Source: Filimonas zeae
GTDB lineage: Bacteria > Bacteroidota > Bacteroidia > Chitinophagales > Chitinophagaceae
Reading direction: 5' to 3'
Assembly (NCBI RefSeq): GCF_014641615.1
Contig: NZ_BMIB01000006.1
Location: 248,001 to 312,000, forward strand
DNA length: 64,000 nucleotides
The position numbers were made by a program, and so were the translations under genes. The notes below the pieces were generated by a model that saw only the letters and a program-made list of their open reading frames with translations, was not told the DNA's origin and did no database searches. This document shows, piece after piece, positions 50,593 through 59,862 of this stretch (the first letter of the stretch is position 1; every line of letters begins with the position of its first letter).

Positions 50593-51048
50593 TTAGTGGC
50601 AAGCTATTTTATTTACCCTGTCGCCATGTCTGCCACCTTCAAACGCCGTGTTCATAAAGGTAGTCAGTAAATCCAGCGCCAGTGGTAAAGCTATAAAGCG
50701 TGCCGGCATACAAATGATATTGGCATTATTATGTAAACGTATCAGTTTGGCCACTTCATTATCCCAGGCAAGCCCTGCCCGTATGCCCTGGTGTTTGTTG
50801 GCCGTAATAGCCACGCCATTGGCAGAGCCGCAATACAAAATACCAAAAGCAGCCTCACCACTTTCCACTGCAGCAGAAACCGGGTGCGCAAAATCAGGGT
50901 AATCTACAGAGCTGGTGGAAAAAGCGCCCAGGTCTTTTACCTGAATGCCTTTTTCCGTAAGCCATTTAATAGTGGCTTCTTTATATTCAAAACCGGCATG
51001 GTCGCTACCTATTGCCACAGGTTTAGACAAATCAAAACTGTTGTTCAT
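50593..51048 (-). CDS. rpiB: Ribose 5-phosphate isomerase B
   Basis: 151 residues. IGSDHAGFEYKEATIKWL and GILYCGSANGVAITANK (catalytic Cys in the loop), with 'RLHNNANIICMPARFIALPL', are the RpiB signature. Interconverts ribulose 5-phosphate and ribose 5-phosphate, complementing the gnd-zwf-pgl genes elsewhere in the window. 20 bases downstream of tatC and 12 upstream of the M28 gene. Confidence 0.96.
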   Translation of the reverse strand: MNNSFDLSKPVAIGSDHAGFEYKEATIKWLTEKGIQVKDLGAFSTSSVDYPDFAHPVSAAVESGEAAFGILYCGSANGVAITANKHQGIRAGLAWDNEVAKLIRLHNNANIICMPARFIALPLALDLLTTFMNTAFEGGRHGDRVNKIACH

Positions 51049-51068
51049 AATATATTCAGATTATGCTT

Positions 51069-51926
51069 TTAGCTCCACTCTTCTTTTTCCTTTTGTTGCT
51101 CTTCTTTGTAAACACGGGCAGAAACAAGCACCCCTATTTCATACAAAGTAAACAAAGGAATAAATACCAGCGTTTGACTAACAAAGTCCGGACTGGGAGT
51201 AATTAAGGCAGCCACTACCAGAATAACAATAATGGCATATTTGCGGGTCCGTCGCAAAAAAGAGGGAGTTACAAGTCCTATTTTAGTAAGCACAAAAGCA
51301 AGCACAGGCAACTCAAAGGCAATTCCGCAACCTAAAATGATATTGGTAAGATTATCCAGATAATCACTCAGTGTAGGCCGGGCAATCATCAGATTCACAT
51401 TACTGATATTAAAACTGGCCAGAAAATTAAACGTAAATGGTCCCAGAATAAAATACCCGAAGGCTGCGCCGGTAAAAAAGAAAAAAGAAACCCAGAAAAT
51501 AGCAAAACGGGTGCTTTTCAATTCTTTATCGCGTAAAGCAGGCCGTACAAAACGCCAGAATTCCCAGAATATATAGGGGAACGCCAGCATAAAACCACCC
51601 ACAAACGCTATGGTAAAACTGCTCAGAAACTGACCGCCAAAAGTAGTGGTTTGCATTTCCACCTTTACCGGAGGCAAACAAAGGGCTTCGCCCAGGTGCG
51701 CCCAGTGGCTGAAATCGCATAAAGCCTTGTAACTCACAAAATCAGGGTTAATAGGCCCTGCTATTACGTTGTCAAAAACCCATTGTATATTCAGAAATAT
51801 AACAACCGCCAGTACCAGTATTACTATAACACAACGAATGATATGCCACCGTAAAGCTTCAAGGTGGTCCACAAAAGACATCTCCGCTTTACTGCTGTCA
51901 CCTCCCCGGGAAAAAATACTTGCCAT
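51069..51926 (-). CDS. tatC: Sec-independent protein translocase subunit TatC
   Basis: 285 residues, six membrane helices. The N-terminal signature MSFVDHLEALRWHIIRC and later 'CGIAFELPVLAFVLTKIGLV', RTRKYAIIVILVVAALITPS-type helices are diagnostic, including the conserved Glu at the end of helix 3/4 region. It binds twin-arginine signal peptides at the inner membrane. tatA/B is not within the window. The insert between helix 1 and 2 (DFSHWAHLGEALCLPPVKV) is longer than in E. coli, as in other Bacteroidota. Confidence 0.95.
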   Translation of the reverse strand: MASIFSRGGDSSKAEMSFVDHLEALRWHIIRCVIVILVLAVVIFLNIQWVFDNVIAGPINPDFVSYKALCDFSHWAHLGEALCLPPVKVEMQTTTFGGQFLSSFTIAFVGGFMLAFPYIFWEFWRFVRPALRDKELKSTRFAIFWVSFFFFTGAAFGYFILGPFTFNFLASFNISNVNLMIARPTLSDYLDNLTNIILGCGIAFELPVLAFVLTKIGLVTPSFLRRTRKYAIIVILVVAALITPSPDFVSQTLVFIPLFTLYEIGVLVSARVYKEEQQKEKEEWS

Positions 51927-51958
51927 GAACTTCAGATAAGATGTTAAGGTGTGCGAAG

Positions 51959-53224
51959 TTAGCGTAATACTTTCATCTTCACCGTTTCTATACGGGTATC
52001 GCTCACCTTCTCAATATCAAATTCGTAGTGGTCGATAATAATGCGCTCCTTACGGGTAGGAATGCCGTTATGAGCGTTGATGATATAGCCCGACAGTGTT
52101 TCTGAATCCTTTTCGGGGAAGGTGAGGTCGTATTTTTCACTAAGATGGGCCAGTGATAACCTGCCGGAGAATATAAACTCCGTTTCAGAAAGCTGCTGCT
52201 CGGCAGACTCTTCCGTATCGTATTCGTCCTTAATATCACCAAACAGCTTTTCCAGCACATCTTCCATGGTAACAATGCCAGCCGTTCCGCCAAACTCATC
52301 CACCACCCAGGCAATGGTTTTGCGCTCTTTAGAAAATTTGCTGATGAGGTCTGTAGCACTCATGCTTTCGGGTACCACGGGAATAGGCAGCAATACCGCC
52401 TCAATATCTTTGGGCTTCTTAAAAAGGTCAAGCTGGTGTATATAACCCATAATATTGTCAATATTATCTTTATATACGACCATTTTACTCAGTTTGGTTT
52501 CAATAAACCTTGCGCGTACCTCTTCAATGGTGGCATGCATTTCAATACCGTCAATTTCAGTGCGGGGTACCAGACACTGCCGTATTTTAACATTGGGCAG
52601 CGACAGGGCGTTCTCAATAAGGTCGGTGGTATTTTCCAGCGCATCCTCATCTACCTCGTAGCTCTGCTGCATAAACGCCTCCAGATCTACCTTAGTAAAC
52701 GCCTCCGATTTTTCCTTTACCCGTATGTTGAAAATGTTTTGCAATACCCAGGAGGAAATACCCACCAGCAGGGTAGCCAGTGGCTGAAACAGATTGTAAA
52801 ACAGATTGGCTACCGGTGCAAAAAAAATGAGCATAGAATCGTTACGGCGACGAAAAACTGCCCGCGGCAGAAACTCGCTCACCACCAGCGCCAGCATAGT
52901 GGCAAATAAAGAGTTTACCCCCAGCTTAATCCATGGATTGTTAATACGCACATGCAGCAACTCGGCAGCAGAACTGCTAACCAGCTGGCTGAATAGTAAA
53001 CCGTACACCACCAGGCAAATGACGTAACCTATTAAACAGGTACTCATAAAAGTGGCCGGATTATCCATAAAGCGCGAAAGAATAATACCGCTGCGGTGGC
53101 CCTGCTTTTTCTTCAACTCAATGTTCAAACGGTTGGCGCTGTTAAACGCCAGTTCTATACCGGTAAAAAAGCCGGCGAGCACCAGGGTACCTAAAAGCAA
53201 CAACAGTGTTTGCAGGTTTGACAT
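51959..53224 (-). CDS. CNNM/CBS domain protein (hemolysin C/CorC family)
   Basis: 421 residues. Four N-terminal hydrophobic helices form the DUF21/CNNM domain (FFTGIELAFNSANRLNIELK), then two CBS motifs (SLPNVKIRQCLVPRTEID, 'TIAWVVDEFGGTAGIVTMED') and a C-terminal CorC_HlyC domain from about 340. Such proteins export Mg2+ or support ion homeostasis; a GldE-like role in gliding is possible in this phylum, but this copy sits beside lptC, not gld genes. 30 bases downstream of the lptC stop. Confidence 0.9.
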   Translation of the reverse strand: MSNLQTLLLLLGTLVLAGFFTGIELAFNSANRLNIELKKKQGHRSGIILSRFMDNPATFMSTCLIGYVICLVVYGLLFSQLVSSSAAELLHVRINNPWIKLGVNSLFATMLALVVSEFLPRAVFRRRNDSMLIFFAPVANLFYNLFQPLATLLVGISSWVLQNIFNIRVKEKSEAFTKVDLEAFMQQSYEVDEDALENTTDLIENALSLPNVKIRQCLVPRTEIDGIEMHATIEEVRARFIETKLSKMVVYKDNIDNIMGYIHQLDLFKKPKDIEAVLLPIPVVPESMSATDLISKFSKERKTIAWVVDEFGGTAGIVTMEDVLEKLFGDIKDEYDTEESAEQQLSETEFIFSGRLSLAHLSEKYDLTFPEKDSETLSGYIINAHNGIPTRKERIIIDHYEFDIEKVSDTRIETVKMKVLR

Positions 53225-53254
53225 ATACCGAAAATAATATAAAACTGTCGTAAA

Positions 53255-53818
53255 TTAAGGAACGAAGCTGGTAGAATCCTCCACCTTCAGCAGACCAGAC
53301 GCATCAAACAAAGTCCATTCCTTAAAATTCTGATCAGCTTTCATGCCAAAACGGCCATCCAGTTTTTGATCCGGCTGGCGAATGGCCACAGGTTTGTCTG
53401 TATAAAAAATCTGCCGGTTCTGGTCCCACCACAGCTCATTTGTAGTAAGGGTATCATGTTTTATCCGGTTAATTACTATAACGCTATCCCGCAGCAGCAC
53501 CTTACGGTCATTCTCTGCAAAAGTGCCGTATTTAGCAAATAAGGTACTTTCTACTGCCAGCGTATCGTTATAAAAATCTACATGCAGTGTATTAGGAAAC
53601 ACGGTACGCGGCGTATCCATCATATAACGAAGCATTACCGGCGCAGTTAATCTTGCCTTGGTTTTGCTGTCCTGGCTTAAAAAACTTTCAATCTTAATGC
53701 CTTCTTCCACCCCCGTTTTCTTTTGCCCCAGCGCCCGGACTTCGTTGATATTGTTTTCACATCCGGCAACCGCAGCTACCAGCAGCAATATCCAGATGCT
53801 TTTAATAGTAAGCTTCAT
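53255..53818 (-). CDS. lptC: LPS export periplasmic protein LptC
   Basis: 187 residues. A lipoprotein-type signal peptide has its Cys at position 20 (VAAVAGCENN), unlike E. coli LptC, which keeps a membrane helix. The beta-jellyroll core reads IESFLSQDSKTKARLTAPV, 'HVDFYNDTLAVESTLFAKYG' and 'DKPVAIRQPDQKLDGRFGMK'. It hands lipopolysaccharide from LptBFG to LptA. 6 bases downstream of coaX. Confidence 0.88.
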   Translation of the reverse strand: MKLTIKSIWILLLVAAVAGCENNINEVRALGQKKTGVEEGIKIESFLSQDSKTKARLTAPVMLRYMMDTPRTVFPNTLHVDFYNDTLAVESTLFAKYGTFAENDRKVLLRDSVIVINRIKHDTLTTNELWWDQNRQIFYTDKPVAIRQPDQKLDGRFGMKADQNFKEWTLFDASGLLKVEDSTSFVP

Positions 53819-53824
53819 ATACTA

Positions 53825-54550
53825 TCAGCTATTATGTTCACTTATTGCATACAGCCCTTTATAAATAAGATAAGGCTCTGCAAGAATATTGCTTTTCAGA
53901 TGAGGCATAAAAAAATTCATATCCCCCCCGGTTAGCAATACGTTAAATTCTGTGTACTTCTCCTTATAAGCTTCGATAATACCGTCAATCTCTTTACTCA
54001 TACCCAGTATTACACCGCTTAACATATTGGTTCTGGTATCGTACCCTACCAGCGGAAAATTCCAGTCAGGTTTTACCAGCGGCAGCTTGGCTGTGTATTC
54101 ATGCATAGCCCGGAAACGCATTTCCAACCCCGGAGAAATACCACCCCCTAAAAACTCGCTGAATTTGTTTACAAAATTATAGGTAATGCATGAGCCCAGG
54201 CCTATTACCAGATTATGCTGTTGCGGAAACATATGCACTGCAGCCACTACCAGCCCCAGCCTATCGGCACCAATGGTTTCCGGTTTGCCTACCGGTGAAG
54301 TAACAGGCAACTTGCTGATATGGCTAAGCTTATGAAACCGGGTATGTTTTGCCAGCAGTTCCTCTATCGCAACATCATGGTTAATAACAGAAGAAAGTAT
54401 GCTTTTGGCAGGCTGCCAGGTTTTTATCAGGCCTTCAATAGTGTCTGGTGTTCCATTTTCCAGCACCAGCAGATCTTTTAAATGCTCACCCTCAAAAACG
54501 GCACATTTAAGCCGTGTATTTCCAAAATCAAAGCACAGTGTTGTTTGCAT
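53825..54550 (-). CDS. coaX: Type III pantothenate kinase
   Basis: 241 residues, ASKHA fold. LCFDFGNTRLKCAVFEGE (phosphate loop), TIGADRLGLVVAAVH, 'IGLGSCITYNFVNKFSEFLG' with GGGISPGLEMRFRAMHEYT, and VLLTGGDMNFF are the CoaX motifs. First step of coenzyme A synthesis; needs a monovalent cation. 9 bases downstream of the LON-domain gene and 6 upstream of lptC, the usual Bacteroidota order. Confidence 0.95.
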   Translation of the reverse strand: MQTTLCFDFGNTRLKCAVFEGEHLKDLLVLENGTPDTIEGLIKTWQPAKSILSSVINHDVAIEELLAKHTRFHKLSHISKLPVTSPVGKPETIGADRLGLVVAAVHMFPQQHNLVIGLGSCITYNFVNKFSEFLGGGISPGLEMRFRAMHEYTAKLPLVKPDWNFPLVGYDTRTNMLSGVILGMSKEIDGIIEAYKEKYTEFNVLLTGGDMNFFMPHLKSNILAEPYLIYKGLYAISEHNS

Positions 54551-54559
54551 AATCGCACT

Positions 54560-55201
54560 TTACAAGTCCAGGTTAAATCCTTTCAGTTCTTTAAAATGTC
54601 CGTTCAGTTGAATCCTCGCCTTCAGGTTTTCCATTCCACCTACAATGGGAATTACTTTCGACAAATGCCTTTTCAGGTATTCCAGCCGCTGATCTTCCTG
54701 TAATAGTTGTAACAGTTCATATTCCTCTTCCAATGACAAACCGGTATGGTGCGCTATATCATAGCTGATCAGATCCCTGTCATCCTTGCCAAAATTTTTA
54801 TCTACCCGCAACAGGCTATGCAGGTGCCTCAGCAATTCCAGCACCTTACCCATGCGGTAACGGTTATGCGCAATATCGTTGTCGGGATGGTTTACAATGG
54901 CACCGCTGTATAGTTTATCCGGCACCTTCTGTACCACTTCCAGTATCCTGAATATGCTGGTGCCCCGGGTTTTAATATCCATTTTCCCATCATCATACAC
55001 CTTGGTTATTTCCGTAATAGTAACCACGGTACCCATCTCCAGCATTTCGTTGTTCATTACCGTAGGAATACCAAAGGGCTTGCCCTCTGCATAACACTCC
55101 TGAACCAACTGCTTATACTGCTCTTCAAAAATATGCAGGTTCAAATTTTCTCCCGGATATACTACTATACCCAGCGGGAATATTCTGATAAAATTGGTCA
55201 T
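54560..55201 (-). CDS. LON peptidase substrate-binding domain protein
   Basis: 213 residues resembling the N-terminal (LON-SB) domain of Lon without the AAA or protease parts: IRIFPLGIVVYPGENLNLHI, FEEQYKQLVQECYAEGKPFG, GTVVTITEITKVYDDGKMD. Stand-alone versions are common in Bacteroidota; function unknown, perhaps substrate recognition. Starts the LON-coaX-lptC-CNNM run. Confidence 0.88.
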   Translation of the reverse strand: MTNFIRIFPLGIVVYPGENLNLHIFEEQYKQLVQECYAEGKPFGIPTVMNNEMLEMGTVVTITEITKVYDDGKMDIKTRGTSIFRILEVVQKVPDKLYSGAIVNHPDNDIAHNRYRMGKVLELLRHLHSLLRVDKNFGKDDRDLISYDIAHHTGLSLEEEYELLQLLQEDQRLEYLKRHLSKVIPIVGGMENLKARIQLNGHFKELKGFNLDL

Positions 55202-55303
55202 ATTTCACAAGCCGGTCATAGCCCCGGCCAGTTGCGAAGCTATCATTTATTATTTATTACAAAAGTTTTCGGTTCTTTGAGCCCGTTTAAATCATCTGAT
55301 TAC

Positions 55304-56176
55304 ATGAAAATAGCGGGTTTCACCATTATCAAAAATGCCATCCACAACGACTATCCCATTGTAGAGGCCATTCAGTCCATTCTGCCCGTGGTAGATGAGA
55401 TGGTGGTACTGATAGGTGATTGTATAGATGAAACCAGACAGCTGATTGAATCGATGGGCGACAGCAAAATAAAAATATTCGATTCCGTGTGGGACCCTAA
55501 CCTCCGCTCCGGAGGCGTAGTACTGGCCGTAGAAACCGATAAAGCTTTTCGGCTTGTTAGCCCCGATGCTGACTGGGCTTTTTATATTCAGGGCGATGAA
55601 GTAGTACCTGAAAGCAGCCACGCCGCCATTAAAGAAGCGTGCCGCAAATATAAAGACGATAAAAGGGTAGAAGGCCTGCTGTTTAAGTATCTCCATTTTT
55701 ATGGCACCTACGATTACGTAGGCGATTCCAGAAAATGGTACGACCACGAAGTGCGTATTATCCGCAACGATAAAAAAATAACAGCTTACCGCGATGCACA
55801 AGGCTTTCGCGTAGGTACCAGAAAGCTGAACGTAAAACCCGCAAACGCATGGGTATACCATTACGGCTGGGTTAAAAGCCCCGCTCAGATGAAACGGAAA
55901 ATGAAAGACGCAGCCAAATACTGGCTGAGTGATGATAAAGACCTGAATGAGTTTATGAGCTCCACCGACGTGTTTGATTTTAACGAGTTTGACTCGCTGA
56001 AGAAGTTTACCGGCCAGCACCCTGCCGTTATGCGTTCCAGAGTAGAAAAGCAAACATGGAAGGTAAACCTGGACATCAGCAAAAAGCGCTTTTCTCTAAA
56101 AAACAAGTTTCTGTACTTTATTGAAAAGCTCACCGGGGTAAGGCTGTTCACCTTCAAAAACTATAAAAAAATCTAA
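55304..56176 (+). CDS. GT-A-fold glycosyltransferase
   Basis: 290 residues from ATG 55304 (MKIAGFTIIKNAIHNDYP); a longer frame back to 55133 overlaps the LON gene and is not protein-like. GT-A motifs: IIKNAIHNDYPIVEAIQSIL, VLIGDCIDETRQLIE, and AFYIQGDEVVPESSHAAI, the acidic metal site. The basic C-terminal third binds an acceptor or the membrane. Substrate unknown. Plus strand, convergent with the next GT2 by four bases. Confidence 0.83.
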   Translation: MKIAGFTIIKNAIHNDYPIVEAIQSILPVVDEMVVLIGDCIDETRQLIESMGDSKIKIFDSVWDPNLRSGGVVLAVETDKAFRLVSPDADWAFYIQGDEVVPESSHAAIKEACRKYKDDKRVEGLLFKYLHFYGTYDYVGDSRKWYDHEVRIIRNDKKITAYRDAQGFRVGTRKLNVKPANAWVYHYGWVKSPAQMKRKMKDAAKYWLSDDKDLNEFMSSTDVFDFNEFDSLKKFTGQHPAVMRSRVEKQTWKVNLDISKKRFSLKNKFLYFIEKLTGVRLFTFKNYKKI

Positions 56177-56934
56177 GCTTTTGCCCCGTGTAAAAGCTGG
56201 TACTTAAGAAAGGTATAGCGTGCATGTGCGCGTGCTATTCGCCAGCCGTCTTTACCATCCAGAAAGCCGCCTTTAAAAACATAGTTTTGGGTAAAGTTGA
56301 ACAGGGGAGACAGCAGGCGTTTAAAGGGTGTAGCCTTTTTGCCTTTTAACCGGTATTTCTCCGCCATCAATGTGGCATATTTGTTCAACTTGCGCTGATA
56401 GGCTTCTATATCCGGTGAGGTATAATGATGAAGCGATCCACCCAAACGGTGTACTGCACCTTCTGTATTAAAAAGCAGCTTTTCATGCACAGGGCTGGTA
56501 TCCCAGCTGGCATTGGTTCTGTTAAACAAACGATGCACCAGCCCCGATCCCTTACCCCATTCACCAAACCGTATGGCATGGTTGCCCAGGTAGTTAATGC
56601 GCCTGGTGGTATAAGAGGCGGTACTATCTTCCAGGGTTAGTTTATTTACTTCCAAAGCCAGTTCCGCATCTATATATTCATCAGCATCCAGGCTGAATAT
56701 CCAATTGTGCTTTGCCAGTGTATTGCCATAGTTTTTGGTAGCGCCATATCCCTGCCACACCGTTTCTACCAGACTTGCGCCCGTAGCTTTTACTTTTTCC
56801 TGGGTACCGTCTATGCTGCCGCTGTCTATCACCAGCACATCGTCTGAAATCTGAAAAGAAGAAGCAATTACCTTTTCAATGGTGACTGCCGCATCCCGGC
56901 AAATAATCACTACAGATATTTTATCGTTTGCCAT
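56173..56934 (-). CDS. GT2 glycosyltransferase (KdtX/WaaE-like)
   Basis: 253 residues from ATG 56934 (MANDKISVVIICRDAAVTIE). DVLVIDSGSIDGTQEKVKAT, WIFSLDADEYIDAELALEV (DxD) and SPVHEKLLFNTEGAVHRLGG match the heptosyl/glucosyl LPS core transferases of the WaaE group. The acceptor is probably lipopolysaccharide core, which fits the LpxL-like gene nearby. 7 bases downstream of another GT2 gene. Confidence 0.87.
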   Translation of the reverse strand: MANDKISVVIICRDAAVTIEKVIASSFQISDDVLVIDSGSIDGTQEKVKATGASLVETVWQGYGATKNYGNTLAKHNWIFSLDADEYIDAELALEVNKLTLEDSTASYTTRRINYLGNHAIRFGEWGKGSGLVHRLFNRTNASWDTSPVHEKLLFNTEGAVHRLGGSLHHYTSPDIEAYQRKLNKYATLMAEKYRLKGKKATPFKRLLSPLFNFTQNYVFKGGFLDGKDGWRIARAHARYTFLKYQLLHGAKA

Positions 56935-56946
56935 ACACACGGGTAA

Positions 56947-57873
56947 TTAAAAAGTAATGCCTTTGCCTTTAAAATCCAGCTTTGCATACTTAATAGAATT
57001 TTTCAGATAAGATATTTCAGGAAAAAGTCTGCGCTTATGCCCAAAGATGGTTTTGCGGTTGCGGTACAGGAAAAAGAAAAAAGGCCGGCTAAAGCCGGGT
57101 TGATGCTGCTTTTGTTCCAGCAGATTTAGCAGTGTGGACAAATAGGTTTTAACAGCCGGCTTTAAAGCCGGTATAGTGTAAAACAGCCGCAGCGTGGCAT
57201 CCAGATCCAGTTCCTTTTTTTTGGAAGCCGCTGTTTTGCTGAAATAATTATTGTTGCCGTGTATACGATGGTACACCAGATAATCTTCTACAGAAACCAC
57301 CCTGCCGTAACAGGTAGCCACTACCGCAATCCACCAGTCGTACGACATACCCGCCGGAATAGGTAGAATATGTTGCACCAGCGATTGCCTGAACAGCATA
57401 TCATGCCCCATAATCTGGTTAAAAAACAACAGCTTTCTGGTATCATCACCTGAAAAATGATGCTGCAGCTTACTCTTTTTATAGTCCAGCTCCCCATTCT
57501 CCAACCGAACGGAACGGTTATGTGCCAGCACAATATCATCACCGGTAAAAGCCTGCAGCAGGCTACCTAGCTTTTTGGGAAGCCATATATCGTCCTGATC
57601 GCTGATGGCTATAAAGTCGCCGGTAGCCAGTTTCATAGCCAGTTCAAAGTTCCTGTTGTAACCCAGATTCTCTGCATTTCTGAATAAACGAATACGTTCG
57701 TCTTTCTGCTGCCAACGCTGCAGTTTATCCCATGTATCGTCTGTAGAACGGTCGTCTTGGATAATAATTTCATAGGGTGCGTACTCCTGTGCCGTAATAG
57801 AAGCAATCTGCTCATCTATAAAAGCACTGCCATTATACGTGCACAAAACAACAGAAATACGGGCATCACTCAT
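56947..57873 (-). CDS. Glycosyltransferase family 2
   Basis: 308 residues: ISVVLCTYNGSAFIDEQIAS, IIIQDDRSTDDTWDKLQRWQ, AISDQDDIWLPKKLGSLLQ (metal site) and a downstream 'MSYDWWIAVVATCYGRVVSV'. Typical of rhamnosyl- or galactosyltransferases of O-antigen clusters. Terminal region is basic. Forms a pair with the WaaE-like gene downstream. Confidence 0.9.
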   Translation of the reverse strand: MSDARISVVLCTYNGSAFIDEQIASITAQEYAPYEIIIQDDRSTDDTWDKLQRWQQKDERIRLFRNAENLGYNRNFELAMKLATGDFIAISDQDDIWLPKKLGSLLQAFTGDDIVLAHNRSVRLENGELDYKKSKLQHHFSGDDTRKLLFFNQIMGHDMLFRQSLVQHILPIPAGMSYDWWIAVVATCYGRVVSVEDYLVYHRIHGNNNYFSKTAASKKKELDLDATLRLFYTIPALKPAVKTYLSTLLNLLEQKQHQPGFSRPFFFFLYRNRKTIFGHKRRLFPEISYLKNSIKYAKLDFKGKGITF

Positions 57874-57974
57874 ACCAGGGGAATTGACTATCTGCGCAAA
57901 TTAAATTCTTTATTACAGTTAAATTCTTAGACATTAGCTTTTATTTTTACCGGTATCTATTGTAACCAGATCAT

Positions 57975-58853
57975 ATGCACGTATTGTTTCTCACTTTCGG
58001 CGATAACTTATCCAATCACACGCAGGCTCATTTCTGCATCCATTCGCTGTTAGCTCAGAAACAGAATATCACCGCTATTCATGTTATGACGGATCTGCCG
58101 GACTTTTATAAAAGTCTGGAGCAACACATAGATATTATACCGATACAGAGCACCCTACTGGAGGAATGGGAAGGGCCGCACAACTTTTTCTGGCGCGTTA
58201 AAATAAAGGCCATTGAACAGGTTTGTGCGCAATACCCCGGCCAGCCTGTGCTGTATCTGGATACAGACACGTTTGCCTACCGCAGCCTTGCAGAGCTTGT
58301 ACAGGAGGCTGCACAGGGCGTTGCCCGTATGCACGTACTGGAAAAAGCACTGCCCGATGCCACAAGCAAAACAGAAAAAAGAATGTGGCAGCAGATAGGC
58401 GGAAAGGTGTTTGGAGGCGTTACCATAACACCTGCACATGCAATGTGGAATGCCGGCGTTGTACTTACCCCCAACTCCGTTAACGGCAACGAATGCCGGA
58501 TGGCGCTGGCGTTGTGTGATGAGATGTGCGCACAAAACGTAACCAGAAGATTAATTGAGCAGTATGCACTGGCAGTGGCCCTGAAAGAAAATTACCAGCT
58601 GAAACCCGCTGCGGACTATATTGCACACTATTGGAGTAACAAACCAGACTGGAACAGATTTATAGAACAGCTTTTTATACAGGCAGGCTTCAAACAATAC
58701 AAGTTTAACCAAATCACAGACCTCATAGGTCAAACAAACTTTAACCAAATCCCGGTCACAAAAGAAATACCCAACACTAATACACGCCTGCAAAAGCTGA
58801 TAAATAAATGGTTTCCACCACGCAACGTTTCGTATCTGAATAGTATCAGGTAG
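57975..58853 (+). CDS. Putative GT-A glycosyltransferase (GT8-like)
   Basis: 292 residues. A Rossmann-like start (MHVLFLTFGDNLSNHTQAHF) and the acidic motif VLYLDTDTFAYRSLAE resemble GT8 or nucleotide-diphospho-sugar transferases; WNAGVVLTPNS follows as in that group. No close family is recognised, so the donor is unknown. Plus strand, between two groups of other glycosyltransferases. Confidence 0.7.
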   Translation: MHVLFLTFGDNLSNHTQAHFCIHSLLAQKQNITAIHVMTDLPDFYKSLEQHIDIIPIQSTLLEEWEGPHNFFWRVKIKAIEQVCAQYPGQPVLYLDTDTFAYRSLAELVQEAAQGVARMHVLEKALPDATSKTEKRMWQQIGGKVFGGVTITPAHAMWNAGVVLTPNSVNGNECRMALALCDEMCAQNVTRRLIEQYALAVALKENYQLKPAADYIAHYWSNKPDWNRFIEQLFIQAGFKQYKFNQITDLIGQTNFNQIPVTKEIPNTNTRLQKLINKWFPPRNVSYLNSIR

Positions 58854-58921
58854 AAAATATTTGCGATACTTTCTGCGTTTAAATCCCGGATTTCGGCAAT
58901 GCGGAAGTTTTATTTTTCAGT

Positions 58922-58929
58922 TACATTTG
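58922..58929 (+). promoter_or_regulatory. Bacteroidota -7 element TACATTTG
   Basis: Fits TAnnTTTG, 55 bases before ATG 58985. No TTG at the usual spacing. Confidence 0.3.
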
Positions 58930-58984
58930 AATTTTACGTGCTTTTTCGTTTGGACAACGACTGTTATAAACCAGATTCCTTTAT

Positions 58985-59848
58985 ATGAGAATAGCTGCAG
59001 TGGTTATATTATACCATCCTGAGGATGAGGTAATTACCAATATCCAATCTTACGCCTCCTATGTAGAAACATTGTATGTATTTGACAACACAGAAAAAAC
59101 TGCTTCGGAATTTCGCGACAAACTCAACCATTTACCAAACATCCAATTCTTTCACAGCGGCCGCAACGATGGCATTGCCAAAGTACTGAACGTTGCCGCC
59201 AAAATGGCTATAGCAGACGGGTTTGACTGGCTGCTTACCATGGATCAGGATTCCAGTTTTAATGAGGAAGCCATCCGCTACTACTTTAACTGCTTTCACA
59301 ACTTTGGAAACAAAGCCACCACTGCATTCATTGGCCCCGCATTTGGAAGGGAAAACCTGCCTTCCACGCCGGATTGCGCTTCTGAAGAAGTAGAGGATAC
59401 CATTACCTCAGGCGCACTGCTTAACCTGTCGCTGTTTAACGCAATTGGAGAGTTTGATGAAAATCTGTTTATCGACTTTGTCGATACAGAATACTGTGTA
59501 AGGGCTGCCATGGCCGGGTACAAAACAGTACAGCTTAAAAACATATACCTGCAGCATACGCTGGGTGTGTATGTAAAAAGAGCATCTCTGAAAACCCTTT
59601 TTTTGATAAAAAAGGAAAAACTGGTGCACTCGCCCATCCGCTGCTATTACAGCTATAGAAACATGCTATATATAGAAGATAAATACAAAACGTCTAACCC
59701 GGAGTTTTCTGTGCGGTTGCGCCCTTACGTAAAAGGCTATATTAAAAAGAATATCTTTTACGGCCGCGATGCGGTTAAAGTAATCAAACTTACCCGCCAG
59801 GCTATACGTGACTTCCGAAACGGTAAAATGGGTAAGAAAGAAGATTAA
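58985..59848 (+). CDS. Glycosyltransferase family 2 (rhamnosyltransferase-like)
   Basis: 287 residues. RIAAVVILYHPEDEVITNIQ, the acidic WLLTMDQDSSFNEEAIRYYF and 'IDFVDTEYCVRAAMAGYKTV' are those of WbbL/RfbN-type rhamnosyltransferases. 'CYYSYRNMLYIEDKY' is a further hallmark. Substrate not proven. Convergent with the LpxL-like gene, 14 bases apart. Confidence 0.9.
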   Translation: MRIAAVVILYHPEDEVITNIQSYASYVETLYVFDNTEKTASEFRDKLNHLPNIQFFHSGRNDGIAKVLNVAAKMAIADGFDWLLTMDQDSSFNEEAIRYYFNCFHNFGNKATTAFIGPAFGRENLPSTPDCASEEVEDTITSGALLNLSLFNAIGEFDENLFIDFVDTEYCVRAAMAGYKTVQLKNIYLQHTLGVYVKRASLKTLFLIKKEKLVHSPIRCYYSYRNMLYIEDKYKTSNPEFSVRLRPYVKGYIKKNIFYGRDAVKVIKLTRQAIRDFRNGKMGKKED

Positions 59849-59862
59849 TACAGAAAGAGAGG

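Noticed and set aside
55292..56053. 253-residue frame antisense to the glycosyltransferase at 55304
   Set aside because: Shadow of a gene with clear GT-A motifs on the other strand.
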